DNA of 58,989 nt, taken from assembly GCF_020731355.1 (NCBI RefSeq), contig NZ_JAJFZK010000003.1, positions 322,503-381,491 on the forward strand, read 5' to 3'. A program made the translations under genes and the position numbers. The notes below the pieces were generated by a model. The model saw only the letters and a program-made list of their open reading frames with translations, was not told the DNA's origin and did not search any database. Shown one piece after another: positions 1 through 9,273 of the stretch. The first letter of the stretch is position 1. Each line of letters begins with the position of its first letter. The DNA comes from Bacillus sp. REN16 (lineage in GTDB: Bacteria; Bacillota; Bacilli; Bacillales; Bacillaceae_L).

Positions 1-15
1 CATACACGTCTCCTT
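1..15 (-). promoter_or_regulatory. RBS and start codon of a gene leaving the window
   Basis: Read on the minus strand, bases 20 to 1 hold AAAGGAGA, a short spacer and ATG at bases 3-1. This is a textbook Bacillus ribosome binding site, so a minus-strand gene probably starts exactly at the window edge. Its product cannot be seen. The rest of 16-133 is an A+T-rich leader with no gene that I can support. Confidence 0.4.
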
Positions 16-133
16 TCGAAAATGAAAGTTGGTGTTTATGTACTACTTCTTATTTTCTATGGATATGCAAAAAATCCTTTATCTTTCATGAATTTTCGAT
101 AAGGATAATTGCTAAATTCCAATTGAGCCAAAA

Positions 134-155
134 TAAAAAGCCTCCTGGAGGCCAG
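134..155 (-). terminator. probable terminator of the ThrE-like gene pair
   Basis: On the minus strand a short G+C palindrome (GCCTC, loop CAG, GAGGC) is followed by TTTTTATTTT, about 20 bases after the stop of the 143-aa gene. The stem is short, so termination may be partial. Confidence 0.45.
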
Positions 156-172
156 TTTTCGGAAACTTACTG

Positions 173-604
173 TTAAACTCTTTTTTTCCTTCTGATAATC
201 AACTGATTTAATACCTCAGATATCACGAGCCCGAACGCAATGGCACCAGAGATCATAAAAGCCCTTGCCGCAAGTGGTAATGCAGTTGAATAGTCATTTT
301 CAACAAATTTCCTCATCGCATCATATGAGATTCCACCTGGCACCAACGGGATGATTCCGACGATACTGTAGATAATGACTGGGTTTTTATACACTTTCGC
401 AAAAATATGGCTGATAATCGCAACCAAAACGGAGGCTGCAAGTGTCGCATAAACAGCATCAACCCCCTCCAGGAATAAATAGATATATAACATCCACCCG
501 ATCATTCCAACTAATCCACATTTTAAAAGTGACTTTTTTGGAACATTGAAGATGATGCCAAATGTGCTTGAAGCAATTAAGCTTGTAATCAAATGAGCAA
601 GCAT
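173..604 (-). CDS. threonine/serine exporter family membrane subunit (ThrE C-terminal / YjjB-like)
   Basis: The 143-aa protein has about four hydrophobic segments and resembles the small YjjB-like half of split ThrE exporters, with the typical PLVPGG turn near residue 85 and a basic C-terminal tail (IIRRKKRV). In Corynebacterium ThrE both halves are one protein exporting Thr and Ser; in many bacteria they are two genes, as here. It lies 17 bp downstream of the larger half (YjjP-like) on the same strand, so the two are co-transcribed and probably form one membrane complex. Substrate is inferred from the family only; in enterobacteria the YjjPB pair has been linked to succinate export, so a dicarboxylate is an alternative. 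Confidence 0.75.
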   Translation of the reverse strand: MLAHLITSLIASSTFGIIFNVPKKSLLKCGLVGMIGWMLYIYLFLEGVDAVYATLAASVLVAIISHIFAKVYKNPVIIYSIVGIIPLVPGGISYDAMRKFVENDYSTALPLAARAFMISGAIAFGLVISEVLNQLIIRRKKRV

Positions 605-621
605 TGTAAACTCCTTTCAAC

Positions 622-1365
622 TTAAAAAATAGCAAGGACCACAGCTACTCCCGTTCCGATTGCAAAAGCTGTTAAAAACGCTTCTGCCCCCTTTGAAATT
701 CCTGACACGAGATGTCCTGCAATCAAATCACGAACTGCATTTGTAATCACCAAACCAGGGACAAGCGGCATCACAGAGCCGATTATAATTTTATCAAGCT
801 CAGCCCCAACCCCTGTAATGATAAAGAGATAGGCGATCATTCCAATTAAAAAGGAAGCTAAAAACTCCGCAAAGAATTTGATTCGAACCAACCGGTGAAG
901 GTAGATAAAAAAGGCAAATCCCACCCCTCCAGCAATACACGCTGGTAAAAAGTCCGTCCATGTCCCAAGAAACATGATTGTAAAACAGCCACTAGCAAGG
1001 GCTGCTGCAAGAATCTGAATCCAGATGGGATATGATAGATTCTTTTTTGAAAGCTCATCTAGCTCAGCTTTTGCCGCTTGAAGCGTTAAATCTCCGCTGC
1101 TAATTTTGCGTGAAATGCCATTTACAAGGGTTACTTTTTCTAAATCAGTGGATCGCTCATTGATTCGTATTAAATTTGTAGGTTCAGTCCCATTTGTTGA
1201 AAACATAATCGCCGTGGGCGTGACATAGCTATGGGACGTGAAAATCCCATATGCGGCGGCCATCCGGTTCATCGTATCCTCTACACGATATGTCTCGGCC
1301 CCGCTTTCCAGCATAATTTTACCCGCTAACAAACAAATCTCGACAATTTCACTCTTTTTTTCCAT
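622..1365 (-). CDS. threonine/serine exporter family protein, ThrE N-terminal / YjjP-like
   Basis: This is the larger half of a split ThrE-type transporter. The N-terminal cytosolic part contains the family signature ESGAETYRVEDTM near residue 22, followed by about five membrane segments and an MPLVPG turn near residue 200. I place the start at the ATG at 1365 (MEKKSEIVEICLLAG); the ten extra codons up to 1395 are not typical of the family. It is the first gene of a two-gene unit with the YjjB-like gene. Export of Thr/Ser is inferred from the family; no regulatory site was recognised upstream. Confidence 0.75.
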   Translation of the reverse strand: MEKKSEIVEICLLAGKIMLESGAETYRVEDTMNRMAAAYGIFTSHSYVTPTAIMFSTNGTEPTNLIRINERSTDLEKVTLVNGISRKISSGDLTLQAAKAELDELSKKNLSYPIWIQILAAALASGCFTIMFLGTWTDFLPACIAGGVGFAFFIYLHRLVRIKFFAEFLASFLIGMIAYLFIITGVGAELDKIIIGSVMPLVPGLVITNAVRDLIAGHLVSGISKGAEAFLTAFAIGTGVAVVLAIF

Positions 1366-1568
1366 AATACACCGCTCCATGGTTAAAAAATTCACATACA
1401 GTAAAGCTTATATGAAAGACAGTCTAATAATCAACTTAAACTTCGGCAAACATGGGAATAATGGAAATTATTCTGGATTTATGATATATTCATCCATTAT
1501 AGTACCTTTCAAAAAGACATGAATCAACGTGATTTTTTGAGTTTCAGTACAGGATAACGAAAGAGGTT

Positions 1569-3233
1569 ATGGCCGTGGAAAATAATAACGTTTCAAATTT
1601 TATTAGAAATATCATAATCGACGATTTAGAAACAGGTAAACGCGATCATGTCATTACGCGCTTCCCGCCTGAACCAAATGGATACTTACATATCGGACAC
1701 GCAAAATCAATCGTATTGAATTTCGACTTAGCAGATGAATTCAAGGGTAAAACAAACCTGCGCTTCGATGATACGAACCCTTTAAAAGAGGATATTGAAT
1801 TTGTGAACTCGATTAAAGAGGATGTAAAATGGCTTGGGTATGATTGGGACGGACTCTTCTTTGCTTCGGATTATTTTGAGGAAATGTACAACCGTGCTGT
1901 TTTATTAATTAAAAAAGGTCTTGCGTATGTGGATGATTTAAGTGCAGATGAAATCCGTGAATACCGCGGAACCTTAACAGAGCCAGGTAAAGAAAGTCCA
2001 TATCGTGACCGTTCGATTGAGGAAAACCTTGAGTTATTTGAAAACATGCGTGCCGGCAAGTACGAAAATGGTGAAAAGGTATTACGTGCAAAAATTGATA
2101 TGAAGTCGCCAAATATTAATTTACGTGACCCTGTTATTTACCGAATTTCACATACCACTCATCATAATACCGGTGATAAATGGTGCATCTATCCATTGTA
2201 CGCCTTTGCTCACCCTGTCGAAGATGCAATTGAAGGGGTAACCCATTCCATTTGTACGATTGAGTTTGAGGATCAACGTCCTTTTTACAATTGGGTTGTT
2301 GAGCATTGTGAAATGGAAAATACACCACAGCAAATTGAATTTGGCCGCATCAATTTAACAAATACTGTTATGAGTAAACGAAAGCTGAAACAGCTTGTTG
2401 AGGAAAACTTTGTGGACGGATGGGACGACCCTCGTATGCCAACCATTTCAGGATTAAGACGAAAAGGGTATACACCTGAAGCAATCCGCACCTTCTGTCG
2501 CGAACTAGGGGTTGCGAAAAACAACGGAACGGTTGATACACAAATGCTAGAGCATTTCGTTCGTGAGGATTTGAAGCTAAAAGCACCACGTACAATGGGA
2601 ATCATCAATCCACTTAAAGTCGTGATTACGAACTATCCAGAAGGTCAAGTTGAAATGCTTGATGCGGAAATTAATCCTGAAAATCCAGAAATGGGAATCA
2701 GACAAATTCCGTTTTCACGTGAAATTTATATCGAACAAGAGGATTTCATGGAAGATCCTCCGAAAAAATATTTCCGTCTCTTCCCTGGTAATGAAGTGCG
2801 TCTAAAGCATGCATACTTCATCAAATGTGAAGAAGTCATCAAAGATGAGGATGGCAATGTAGTCGAACTTCGTTGTACGTACGACCCCGAAACAAAGAGT
2901 GGTACTGGATTTACCGGCCGTAAGGTAAAAGGTACGATTCATTGGGTTGAGGCTACACAAGCAGTTCCTGCAGAATTCCGTCTTTATGAGCCACTTATTT
3001 TGGATGAAGAAGAAAAAGAGGAAGAAGAGGATAAAACATTCCTTGATCATGTTAATCCAAACTCTCTTGAGATATTAAGTGGATTCGTTGAGCCAAACAT
3101 GAAGGATGTAAAACCACAGGATAAGTTCCAATTCTTTAGACATGGTTACTTTAATGTAGATCCTAAACTCACAACAGAAGACCATCTTGTCTTTAACCGA
3201 ATTGTTTCCTTGAAAAGTTCATTCAAATTATAA
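1569..3233 (+). CDS. glnS: glutaminyl-tRNA synthetase
   Basis: This class I aminoacyl-tRNA synthetase of 554 aa charges tRNA-Gln with glutamine. HIGH is at residues 41-44 within [14 protein letters not shown], a DDTNP motif follows near 68, and the second signature is MSKRK at 268-272, the GlnRS form rather than the GluRS form. The C-terminal anticodon-binding beta-barrels are complete, with an acidic stretch near residue 480. The start is supported by AAAGAGG just upstream, and a strong terminator follows the stop. Most Bacillaceae lack GlnRS and make Gln-tRNA by GatCAB amidation, so this gene is unusual here and was probably acquired by transfer. Codon use does not look foreign by eye. Confidence 0.93.
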   Translation: MAVENNNVSNFIRNIIIDDLETGKRDHVITRFPPEPNGYLHIGHAKSIVLNFDLADEFKGKTNLRFDDTNPLKEDIEFVNSIKEDVKWLGYDWDGLFFASDYFEEMYNRAVLLIKKGLAYVDDLSADEIREYRGTLTEPGKESPYRDRSIEENLELFENMRAGKYENGEKVLRAKIDMKSPNINLRDPVIYRISHTTHHNTGDKWCIYPLYAFAHPVEDAIEGVTHSICTIEFEDQRPFYNWVVEHCEMENTPQQIEFGRINLTNTVMSKRKLKQLVEENFVDGWDDPRMPTISGLRRKGYTPEAIRTFCRELGVAKNNGTVDTQMLEHFVREDLKLKAPRTMGIINPLKVVITNYPEGQVEMLDAEINPENPEMGIRQIPFSREIYIEQEDFMEDPPKKYFRLFPGNEVRLKHAYFIKCEEVIKDEDGNVVELRCTYDPETKSGTGFTGRKVKGTIHWVEATQAVPAEFRLYEPLILDEEEKEEEEDKTFLDHVNPNSLEILSGFVEPNMKDVKPQDKFQFFRHGYFNVDPKLTTEDHLVFNRIVSLKSSFKL

Positions 3234-3236
3234 AAA

Positions 3237-3271
3237 AACTCGTGCCTTATAATCGGCACGAGTTTTTTTAT
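3237..3271. terminator. bidirectional terminator between glnS and the ABC exporter
   Basis: AAACTCGTGCC and GGCACGAGTTT form an 11-bp stem with an 8-base loop. T runs leave on the plus side and A runs on the other, so it can end both converging transcripts. Confidence 0.85.
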
Positions 3272-3272
3272 A

Positions 3273-4991
3273 TTAGGACTGATATTGAACCTGATGCAGA
3301 TTCGCGAAGATCCCGCCTTTTTCAAGCAGTTCATCATGTCCGCCTTGCTCGGCAATACCATCCTCCGTTACCACTACAATACGGTCTGCATTCCGGATGG
3401 TTGCTAAACGATGCGCAATCACAAGTGTAGTGCGATTTTTGGCGAGCTCTGTCAATGCTTTTTGAATGATTTGTTCCGTTTCGGTATCTAAAGCTGAGGT
3501 CGCTTCATCTAAAATTAAAATTGGCGGGTTTTTCAGGAACATCCGGGCAATCGCAATACGTTGCTTCTGACCACCTGAAAGCTTAAGCCCTCTTTCTCCA
3601 ACCTGTGTTTCATAGCCATCTGGAAGTCCGGCAATGAACTCCTCTAGATGGGCACGCTTTGCGGCTTCCTCGATTTGATCATCTGTTGCTCCTAACAGCC
3701 CGTACGCAATATTTTCACGAAGGGTTCCTGTAAAAAGGAACACATCCTGCTGCACGATTCCAATTTGGGAACGTAACGAATGCTTTGTCATTTTTCGAAT
3801 GTCCATTCCATCAATTGAAATGGCACCAGCATCTACATCATAGAAACGCGGAATTAATGAACAAATCGTCGTTTTACCCGCTCCAGATGGTCCGACAAAT
3901 GCGACTGTTTCACCTGCATGAACCTTTAAATTAATATTCTTTAAAACAGGACCCTGCTTCTCATCATAACCAAATGTGACATCGTCAAATGCAATATCGC
4001 CACGGAGATACGGGACTATCACCGCATCCTTCATATCCTCCACCTCTGGCTCCATATCGAGCAGCTCTGTAAAACGTTTGAATCCTGCCATTCCCTTAGG
4101 ATATAACTCCAATAATGCACTGATTTTATCAATTGGCTTAAAAAGAACATTAACGTAAAGAACAAATCCGACTAGTTCCCCGTACGTCAGCTGGTCGTTA
4201 AAACTTAGCCATGCTCCGACAACTAGAACGATTAGCACAAACAAACGTGTCATTAGGTAAATCCCAGCGGATGTTGATCCCATTACCTTGTAGGCACCTA
4301 GCTTAGAGCGACGAAACTTGCGATTATCCACCTTGAATCTGGAAATCTCGAATTCTTCATTTGTGAAGGATTGTACCACTCGTGCCCCTGCCACACTGTC
4401 CTCGACCCTTGCATTGACATCGGCAATGTTGCTGTACATCGCCTTCCAGGCACGGTTCATACGAACATTTGAAAAAGCAATGAGCCAAATTAAAAATGGC
4501 ACAACAATGATCGCAATTAACGCGAGCTTCACATTGATTGTTAGCATAATCCAAAATGCCCCGACAAAGGTCATAATCGCAATGAATAAATCTTCAGGAC
4601 CATGGTGGGCAAGCTCCCCGATATCAAACAAGTCATTCGTTATCCTGCTCATTACATGACCCGTTTTTGTGTTATCAAAAAAGCGAAATGATTGTCGTTG
4701 GACATGCTGAAACAACTCCTGCCTCATATCGGTCTCAATATTGATTCCAAGCTTATGTCCCCAATAGCCAACGATAAATTGCAGGCCTGAACTGACAACA
4801 TATAAGACTAACAATCCAATACTCACCCAAACGATTGCGGACCAGTTATTGGTTGGCAAGAGATCATCAATGAACTTTTGTACCGCAAGCGGAAAGAAAA
4901 GCTCTAAAAGCGCTACAATTACCGCACAGCTGAAATCAATTATGAACAACCTTCGATGTGGCTTGTAATATGTAAAAAATCGTTGAATCAT
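3273..4991 (-). CDS. ABC exporter half-transporter, fused permease and ATPase
   Basis: The 572-aa protein has a six-helix type IV (exporter) membrane domain over residues ~1-310 and a nucleotide-binding domain over ~330-570. Visible ATPase motifs are Walker A (GPSGAGKTT, near 368), signature LSGGQKQR (near 472), Walker B ILILDEATSALD and the switch histidine in IAHRL. It resembles lipid A/multidrug exporters such as BmrA, YknU and YfiB, and would act as a homodimer. No partner half-transporter is adjacent, which argues for a homodimer. The substrate cannot be told. It converges on glnS and shares its terminator. Confidence 0.88.
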   Translation of the reverse strand: MIQRFFTYYKPHRRLFIIDFSCAVIVALLELFFPLAVQKFIDDLLPTNNWSAIVWVSIGLLVLYVVSSGLQFIVGYWGHKLGINIETDMRQELFQHVQRQSFRFFDNTKTGHVMSRITNDLFDIGELAHHGPEDLFIAIMTFVGAFWIMLTINVKLALIAIIVVPFLIWLIAFSNVRMNRAWKAMYSNIADVNARVEDSVAGARVVQSFTNEEFEISRFKVDNRKFRRSKLGAYKVMGSTSAGIYLMTRLFVLIVLVVGAWLSFNDQLTYGELVGFVLYVNVLFKPIDKISALLELYPKGMAGFKRFTELLDMEPEVEDMKDAVIVPYLRGDIAFDDVTFGYDEKQGPVLKNINLKVHAGETVAFVGPSGAGKTTICSLIPRFYDVDAGAISIDGMDIRKMTKHSLRSQIGIVQQDVFLFTGTLRENIAYGLLGATDDQIEEAAKRAHLEEFIAGLPDGYETQVGERGLKLSGGQKQRIAIARMFLKNPPILILDEATSALDTETEQIIQKALTELAKNRTTLVIAHRLATIRNADRIVVVTEDGIAEQGGHDELLEKGGIFANLHQVQYQS

Positions 4992-5265
4992 TCTACTCTC
5001 TCCTTATGACATCTACCTATTTGGAATTATAAGCTGTATCACCTGAATTTGACAAATTATTTTGCCTCGCGAAATAGTTTGTTTTTAAGTGTCCCCTATT
5101 CATGTATCATGAAATTCTCACTAGATTCTATTTCATACCCTGTACTCTCTTGCGGTACATGACCAGCACCTTTTCCCGGCCACCCAAGACCAGCCCAACC
5201 CCCACATGAACGTCCTCCCAGTATCTGAATAGAATATAGGAAATCTAAGTAGGATGGTGAGCAAA
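4992..5265. other. intergenic region with an unexplained G-rich minus-strand segment
   Basis: This spacer separates two divergent genes. On the minus strand, bases ~5210-5140 are locally G-rich and, from an ATG at 5206 preceded by GGGAGG, encode a 24-aa Trp/Cys-containing peptide; another frame reads as a Gly-rich segment (GGWAGLGWPGKGAGH) but has no canonical start. Neither is recognisable. I found no clear promoter or riboswitch. Confidence 0.3.
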
Positions 5266-7356
5266 ATGGATATACCGACGATATTATCGGGGCCAATCCT
5301 GCGTCGTGTTGAGCCTTCTCAGATCTATATTTGGATTGCATTAAGAAAACGATTCAAACTCGGGGCAAAGCTCTTCCAAATTGAGAATTCAGATGATGCA
5401 AATTTTATATACCATGAAATTAATTGTGATTCAGAAACGACCACTTTTCGTGCAGGTAAACAACTTTATATCAGTCTTATAAAACTAACCCCACATGAAA
5501 ATCAATTCCCAGTAAATTCTCTCCTGGGCTATAATCTCCTTTTTCAACAGAATTCTAAGATTCTTGACCTGAAAGATTTCGGTCTCCTTGGGAAGGATCA
5601 ACCAAATGCCATCACATACGGAGATCTTTCATTTCCGAGTTTTTTTATACCGGACCCCTCCAAAAAACAAACCAATCTTCTGTATGGGTCATGTCGAAAG
5701 CTCCATGGAAAAGGTGCGGATGCTCTTAGTCAAGGGGACGAAACACTTGATAAGAATGTCCTAGACTGCGAGAAACGCCCAAGCACCTTGTTTCTCATGG
5801 GGGATCAAATATATGCAGACGATGTGCCTGATCCGATTTTTCCAATAATGGCGAAGGCCGGTAACAAATTAATTGGTAAACAAGAAAAACTAGAGGATAT
5901 CGAGCCGCGTCTTAAGGAGAAACCGTTTAAGGAAGCATTTTACCAAATACGGGGAAGACAATTTATCATGGAAAGGTTTTGCAAGTTCACCTCCTCGCAT
6001 GCCCGAAACCATGCGATGACATTTGGTGAATATGCTGCTTTATATTTACTGTCGTGGTCGCCAGAATTTTGGGATTCATTTGCCGATAAAGGGAATTTTC
6101 CCTCATTTGAAAACTACACCAAGAAAAAACAAATCTATTTCATTTACGAAGAGGAACAGAAAGATAAACGGAAGAAGGAAGAAAGGCTTTATAAAAAAAA
6201 ATATGACGAGCATGTTGTAGATGTAAGGAAAACATATCAAACTCTTTCAAAGGTTCGAAGGTTACTTGCCAATATTCCAACATATATGATTTTTGATGAC
6301 CATGATATTACCGATGATTGGAATATTAGCCACAATTGGAAGAACAGCGTATACCAATCAAATCTTGGAAGACATGTGATTGCTAACGGGCTTTTTGCTT
6401 ACTGGTTGTTTCAAGGCTGGGGCAATAACCCTAGCCAATTTGATCATTCATTTTTACGTAAGATGTGGAAATATAGTAAAGCGTACGATTCAGCTTCATC
6501 CTCCCATCATGATTGGGAAGAGCTTCTTTGGAATTTTAACGAATGGAATTTTGTTGCACCCACTAATCCGACAGCTCTTTTTCTCGATACAAGGACACAG
6601 CGAAAATATGGCATCATTCCACTTCCTGTTTCTCTTGGACGAATTTTCCAAGAAAAGGAACGCCCTCCACAGCTCATTGGCGAACAAGGCTGGCAAACGG
6701 CTACAAATTGTTTATACAGCAGTGGATGGAAAAGCGGGGAACCGCTACTTGTTATTTCTCCGGCACCTGTATATGGGATTGGCCTAATCGAATCCTTTCT
6801 CACACAATATATCCAGCCCTTAAAAACAATTGGAGTGCCTGTTACGACTGCATTTGATTTTGAATCTTGGAAGTATGATGGGAAAGGCTTTACGGAACTT
6901 CTTTACCAAATCAAGGAGTGGAACCCAAAACATTGTTTCATTTTATCCGGAGATGTGCATTATGCATCGGCAGTTACAACCAATATTGAATTCCAAGGTG
7001 GAGAAAAGCTGCGCATCTACCAATTTACGAGCAGTCCAATGAACAATATGAGTTTTTCTGGATTCCAAGGCGGGTTGATGAAGGCGATTGTTACAATCAA
7101 TGCGGCCAAACGAAGAAATAAAGAAATAAATAGATATTGTGATGAGACCTATGATATTGTGAAGCCAAAAAGAAATGACCCTTGTCCATCCAATTTTTCA
7201 TGGAAAGAAAAGATCAGATATCTGTCAACAAACCAAGGTCCTATTATTGAAACCGGCAATAACATCGGACACCTCGTTCTCACTCCAACCACTGTCCAAA
7301 ATGAGTTGCTGCAAAGCAACAATGAGATCCCCTATGCTCCTATTCAACTCTCATAA
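5266..7356 (+). CDS. PhoD-like metallophosphatase
   Basis: The protein of about 696 aa belongs to the PhoD-like (alkaline phosphatase D) metallophosphatase superfamily. The metal-binding motifs are present in order: GSCRKLHG, MGDQIYADDVPDP, IFDDHDITDDW and SGDVHYAS. It has no signal peptide, Tat motif or membrane segment, so unlike classical secreted PhoD it is probably cytosolic. A basic, charged insertion (KKKQIYFIYEEEQKDKRKKEE region) lies between the second and third motif. I prefer the ATG at 5266, preceded by GGTGA at good spacing; an in-frame ATG at 5254 is the alternative. It is a single gene with its own terminator. Substrate (phosphodiester or polyphosphate) unknown. Confidence 0.8.
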   Translation: MDIPTILSGPILRRVEPSQIYIWIALRKRFKLGAKLFQIENSDDANFIYHEINCDSETTTFRAGKQLYISLIKLTPHENQFPVNSLLGYNLLFQQNSKILDLKDFGLLGKDQPNAITYGDLSFPSFFIPDPSKKQTNLLYGSCRKLHGKGADALSQGDETLDKNVLDCEKRPSTLFLMGDQIYADDVPDPIFPIMAKAGNKLIGKQEKLEDIEPRLKEKPFKEAFYQIRGRQFIMERFCKFTSSHARNHAMTFGEYAALYLLSWSPEFWDSFADKGNFPSFENYTKKKQIYFIYEEEQKDKRKKEERLYKKKYDEHVVDVRKTYQTLSKVRRLLANIPTYMIFDDHDITDDWNISHNWKNSVYQSNLGRHVIANGLFAYWLFQGWGNNPSQFDHSFLRKMWKYSKAYDSASSSHHDWEELLWNFNEWNFVAPTNPTALFLDTRTQRKYGIIPLPVSLGRIFQEKERPPQLIGEQGWQTATNCLYSSGWKSGEPLLVISPAPVYGIGLIESFLTQYIQPLKTIGVPVTTAFDFESWKYDGKGFTELLYQIKEWNPKHCFILSGDVHYASAVTTNIEFQGGEKLRIYQFTSSPMNNMSFSGFQGGLMKAIVTINAAKRRNKEINRYCDETYDIVKPKRNDPCPSNFSWKEKIRYLSTNQGPIIETGNNIGHLVLTPTTVQNELLQSNNEIPYAPIQLS

Positions 7357-7361
7357 AAATA

Positions 7362-7391
7362 ACCCCGTGCTAGCTTTCACACGGGGTTTCC
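7362..7391. terminator. bidirectional terminator between the PhoD-like gene and fruA
   Basis: CCCCGTG and CACGGGG pair around a loop of about 12 bases, with A-rich and T-rich flanks. It sits between two converging genes whose stops are 39 bp apart. Confidence 0.75.
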
Positions 7392-7395
7392 TTCT

Positions 7396-9258
7396 TTATT
7401 TAATTGGCTTCTTCAAGAACCCGACCAATAATGCAGTTATAATCGTTCCAATGATAATTGCAAGTATATATAACATCCAGCTGCCTGATACGAATGGGAT
7501 GACAAAGATTCCGCCATGTGGTGCCGGCAACCCGATTCCGAACAACATTGTTAGAGCACCCGTAACCGCAGAGCCGATCACTGCCGATGGAATAACACGT
7601 CCTGGATCAGCTGCCGCAAATGGGATCGCTCCTTCCGTAATAAACGATGCTCCCATGAAGTAAGCTGTTTTTCCAGCCTCGTGTTCTTGTTTTGTAAATT
7701 TATTTTTAAAGAGGGTTGTCGCTAATGCTAGACCTAATGGCGGCGTCATACCGCCTGCCATAATCGCTGCATGTGGCGCATAATTCCCTGCATCAATCAT
7801 TGCGATACCAAATGTAAATGCGGCCTTATTAATGGGGCCACCCATATCAATCGACATCATTCCGCCTAAAATCAAGCCAAGGACAACCAAGTTCCCTGTT
7901 CCTAAGCTTTCAAGCCAAGTAGTCAAGCCGTCCATTACAGACTTTAATGGCCCGACAAGCACATACATAATTACACCTGTAATCAAGATTCCGAAGAATG
8001 GATAAATCAACACAGGCTTTAGCCCTTCGAATGATGATGGTAAACCTGAAAATATTTTCTTCACTAAAAGCACAACATAACCTGCAAGAAAACCGGCGAT
8101 CAGTCCACCCAAAAATCCGGCTCCACCAGTTGTTGCCATCAAGCCGCCAATCATACCCGGAGCCAATCCAGGGCGGTCAGCAATGCTCATGGCAATAAAC
8201 CCTGCTAGAACAGGTATCATCAATTGAAAAGCATTTGCGCTACCGATCGTCATCAATGCCCCTGCAATCGGATTATAGGAAGGATCCGCAGGGTCAGAAG
8301 CATGAATTCCAAAAACGAATGAAATCGCAATCAACAAACCGCCGCCAACAACAAATGGAAGCATGTTGGAGACACCATTCATCAAGTGCTTATAAAAGCC
8401 GCTTCTTTCTCCACCTTCTGCTTTTTGCTTAGTTGTCTGTTCGGCATGATAAGTTGGTGCATCCTGATTAATGGCCTTCGTTAATAATTCTTCTGGTTTG
8501 CGAATTCCTTGAGCAACCGGGACCTGAATTACTTTTTTACCATTAAAACGCGCCATTTCTACTTGTTTATCTGCTGCCACAATGATGGCCGCAGCTTCAT
8601 CAATTTCTGCTTGGGTTAGTTCATTTTTCACACCTGTCGACCCGTTGGTTTCAACCTTAAAATCAATGTTCATCTCTTTTGCCTTTGCTTTTAGAGCATC
8701 AGCAGCCATATACGTATGGGCAATTCCAGTTGGACAAGCTGTTACCGCAAGAACCTTTTTCTGTCCTGCTTTTTTCTCAACAGGTGCCTCTTCTTGATTT
8801 GACTCATTTTCTTTTTCATTAATGACTTCCATAAGCTCATCTGGAGATTGGACATTCATTAACTTTTCACGAAAACCAGGATCCATTAATAGTGAAGACA
8901 AGCTAGATAATGTTTCAAGATGGGCATTATTTGCTCCTTCACTTGCGGCAATCATAAAAAATAAATGACTTGGTTGCCCATCTAATGATTCATAATCAAT
9001 TCCGTTCGTTGAGCGTCCAAATGCAATTGCGGGTGTTTTCACCGCGGCGGTCTTCGCATGCGGAATCGCAATTCCTTCACCAATACCAGTCGTGCTTTGG
9101 CGTTCTCGTGTTAGTATTGCTTGTTTGTATTGTTCCTTATCTTGAAGTCTTCCGGCTTCATCAAGCTTTGAGACCAACTCATTGATAACATCAGTCTTTG
9201 AAGTAGAGGAAAGCTCGATAATGACTGTATCTTTCTTCAACAAATCCGTAATTCTCAT
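7396..9258 (-). CDS. fruA: PTS fructose transporter, fused subunits IIA-IIB-IIC
   Basis: The 620-aa membrane protein imports fructose and phosphorylates it to fructose 1-phosphate. The IIA domain occupies residues ~1-145, with the phosphorylated histidine in GIAIPHAKT (near 66). The IIB domain follows at ~168-265 with its active-site cysteine in AVTACPTGIAHTYMAADAL. The IIC domain with 8-10 membrane segments spans ~285-620. Domain order matches Bacillus FruA. It is the last gene of fruR-fruK-fruA; 15 bp separate it from fruK. The product feeds directly to FruK. Confidence 0.95.
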   Translation of the reverse strand: MRITDLLKKDTVIIELSSTSKTDVINELVSKLDEAGRLQDKEQYKQAILTRERQSTTGIGEGIAIPHAKTAAVKTPAIAFGRSTNGIDYESLDGQPSHLFFMIAASEGANNAHLETLSSLSSLLMDPGFREKLMNVQSPDELMEVINEKENESNQEEAPVEKKAGQKKVLAVTACPTGIAHTYMAADALKAKAKEMNIDFKVETNGSTGVKNELTQAEIDEAAAIIVAADKQVEMARFNGKKVIQVPVAQGIRKPEELLTKAINQDAPTYHAEQTTKQKAEGGERSGFYKHLMNGVSNMLPFVVGGGLLIAISFVFGIHASDPADPSYNPIAGALMTIGSANAFQLMIPVLAGFIAMSIADRPGLAPGMIGGLMATTGGAGFLGGLIAGFLAGYVVLLVKKIFSGLPSSFEGLKPVLIYPFFGILITGVIMYVLVGPLKSVMDGLTTWLESLGTGNLVVLGLILGGMMSIDMGGPINKAAFTFGIAMIDAGNYAPHAAIMAGGMTPPLGLALATTLFKNKFTKQEHEAGKTAYFMGASFITEGAIPFAAADPGRVIPSAVIGSAVTGALTMLFGIGLPAPHGGIFVIPFVSGSWMLYILAIIIGTIITALLVGFLKKPIK

Positions 9259-9273
9259 GCTGTATGTTCCCTT

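Noticed and set aside
5096-5341. 81-codon minus-strand frame with a Gly-rich end
   Set aside because: The first part lies antisense to the PhoD-like gene and no start codon with an RBS precedes the Gly-rich part. Kept only as a note on the spacer.
6380-6787. 135-codon frame inside the PhoD-like gene
   Set aside because: Out-of-frame shadow; no RBS and inside conserved motifs of the real gene.
7175-7663. 162-codon plus-strand frame bridging the PhoD-like gene and fruA
   Set aside because: It overlaps two clear genes and a terminator; no RBS and no protein-like features.
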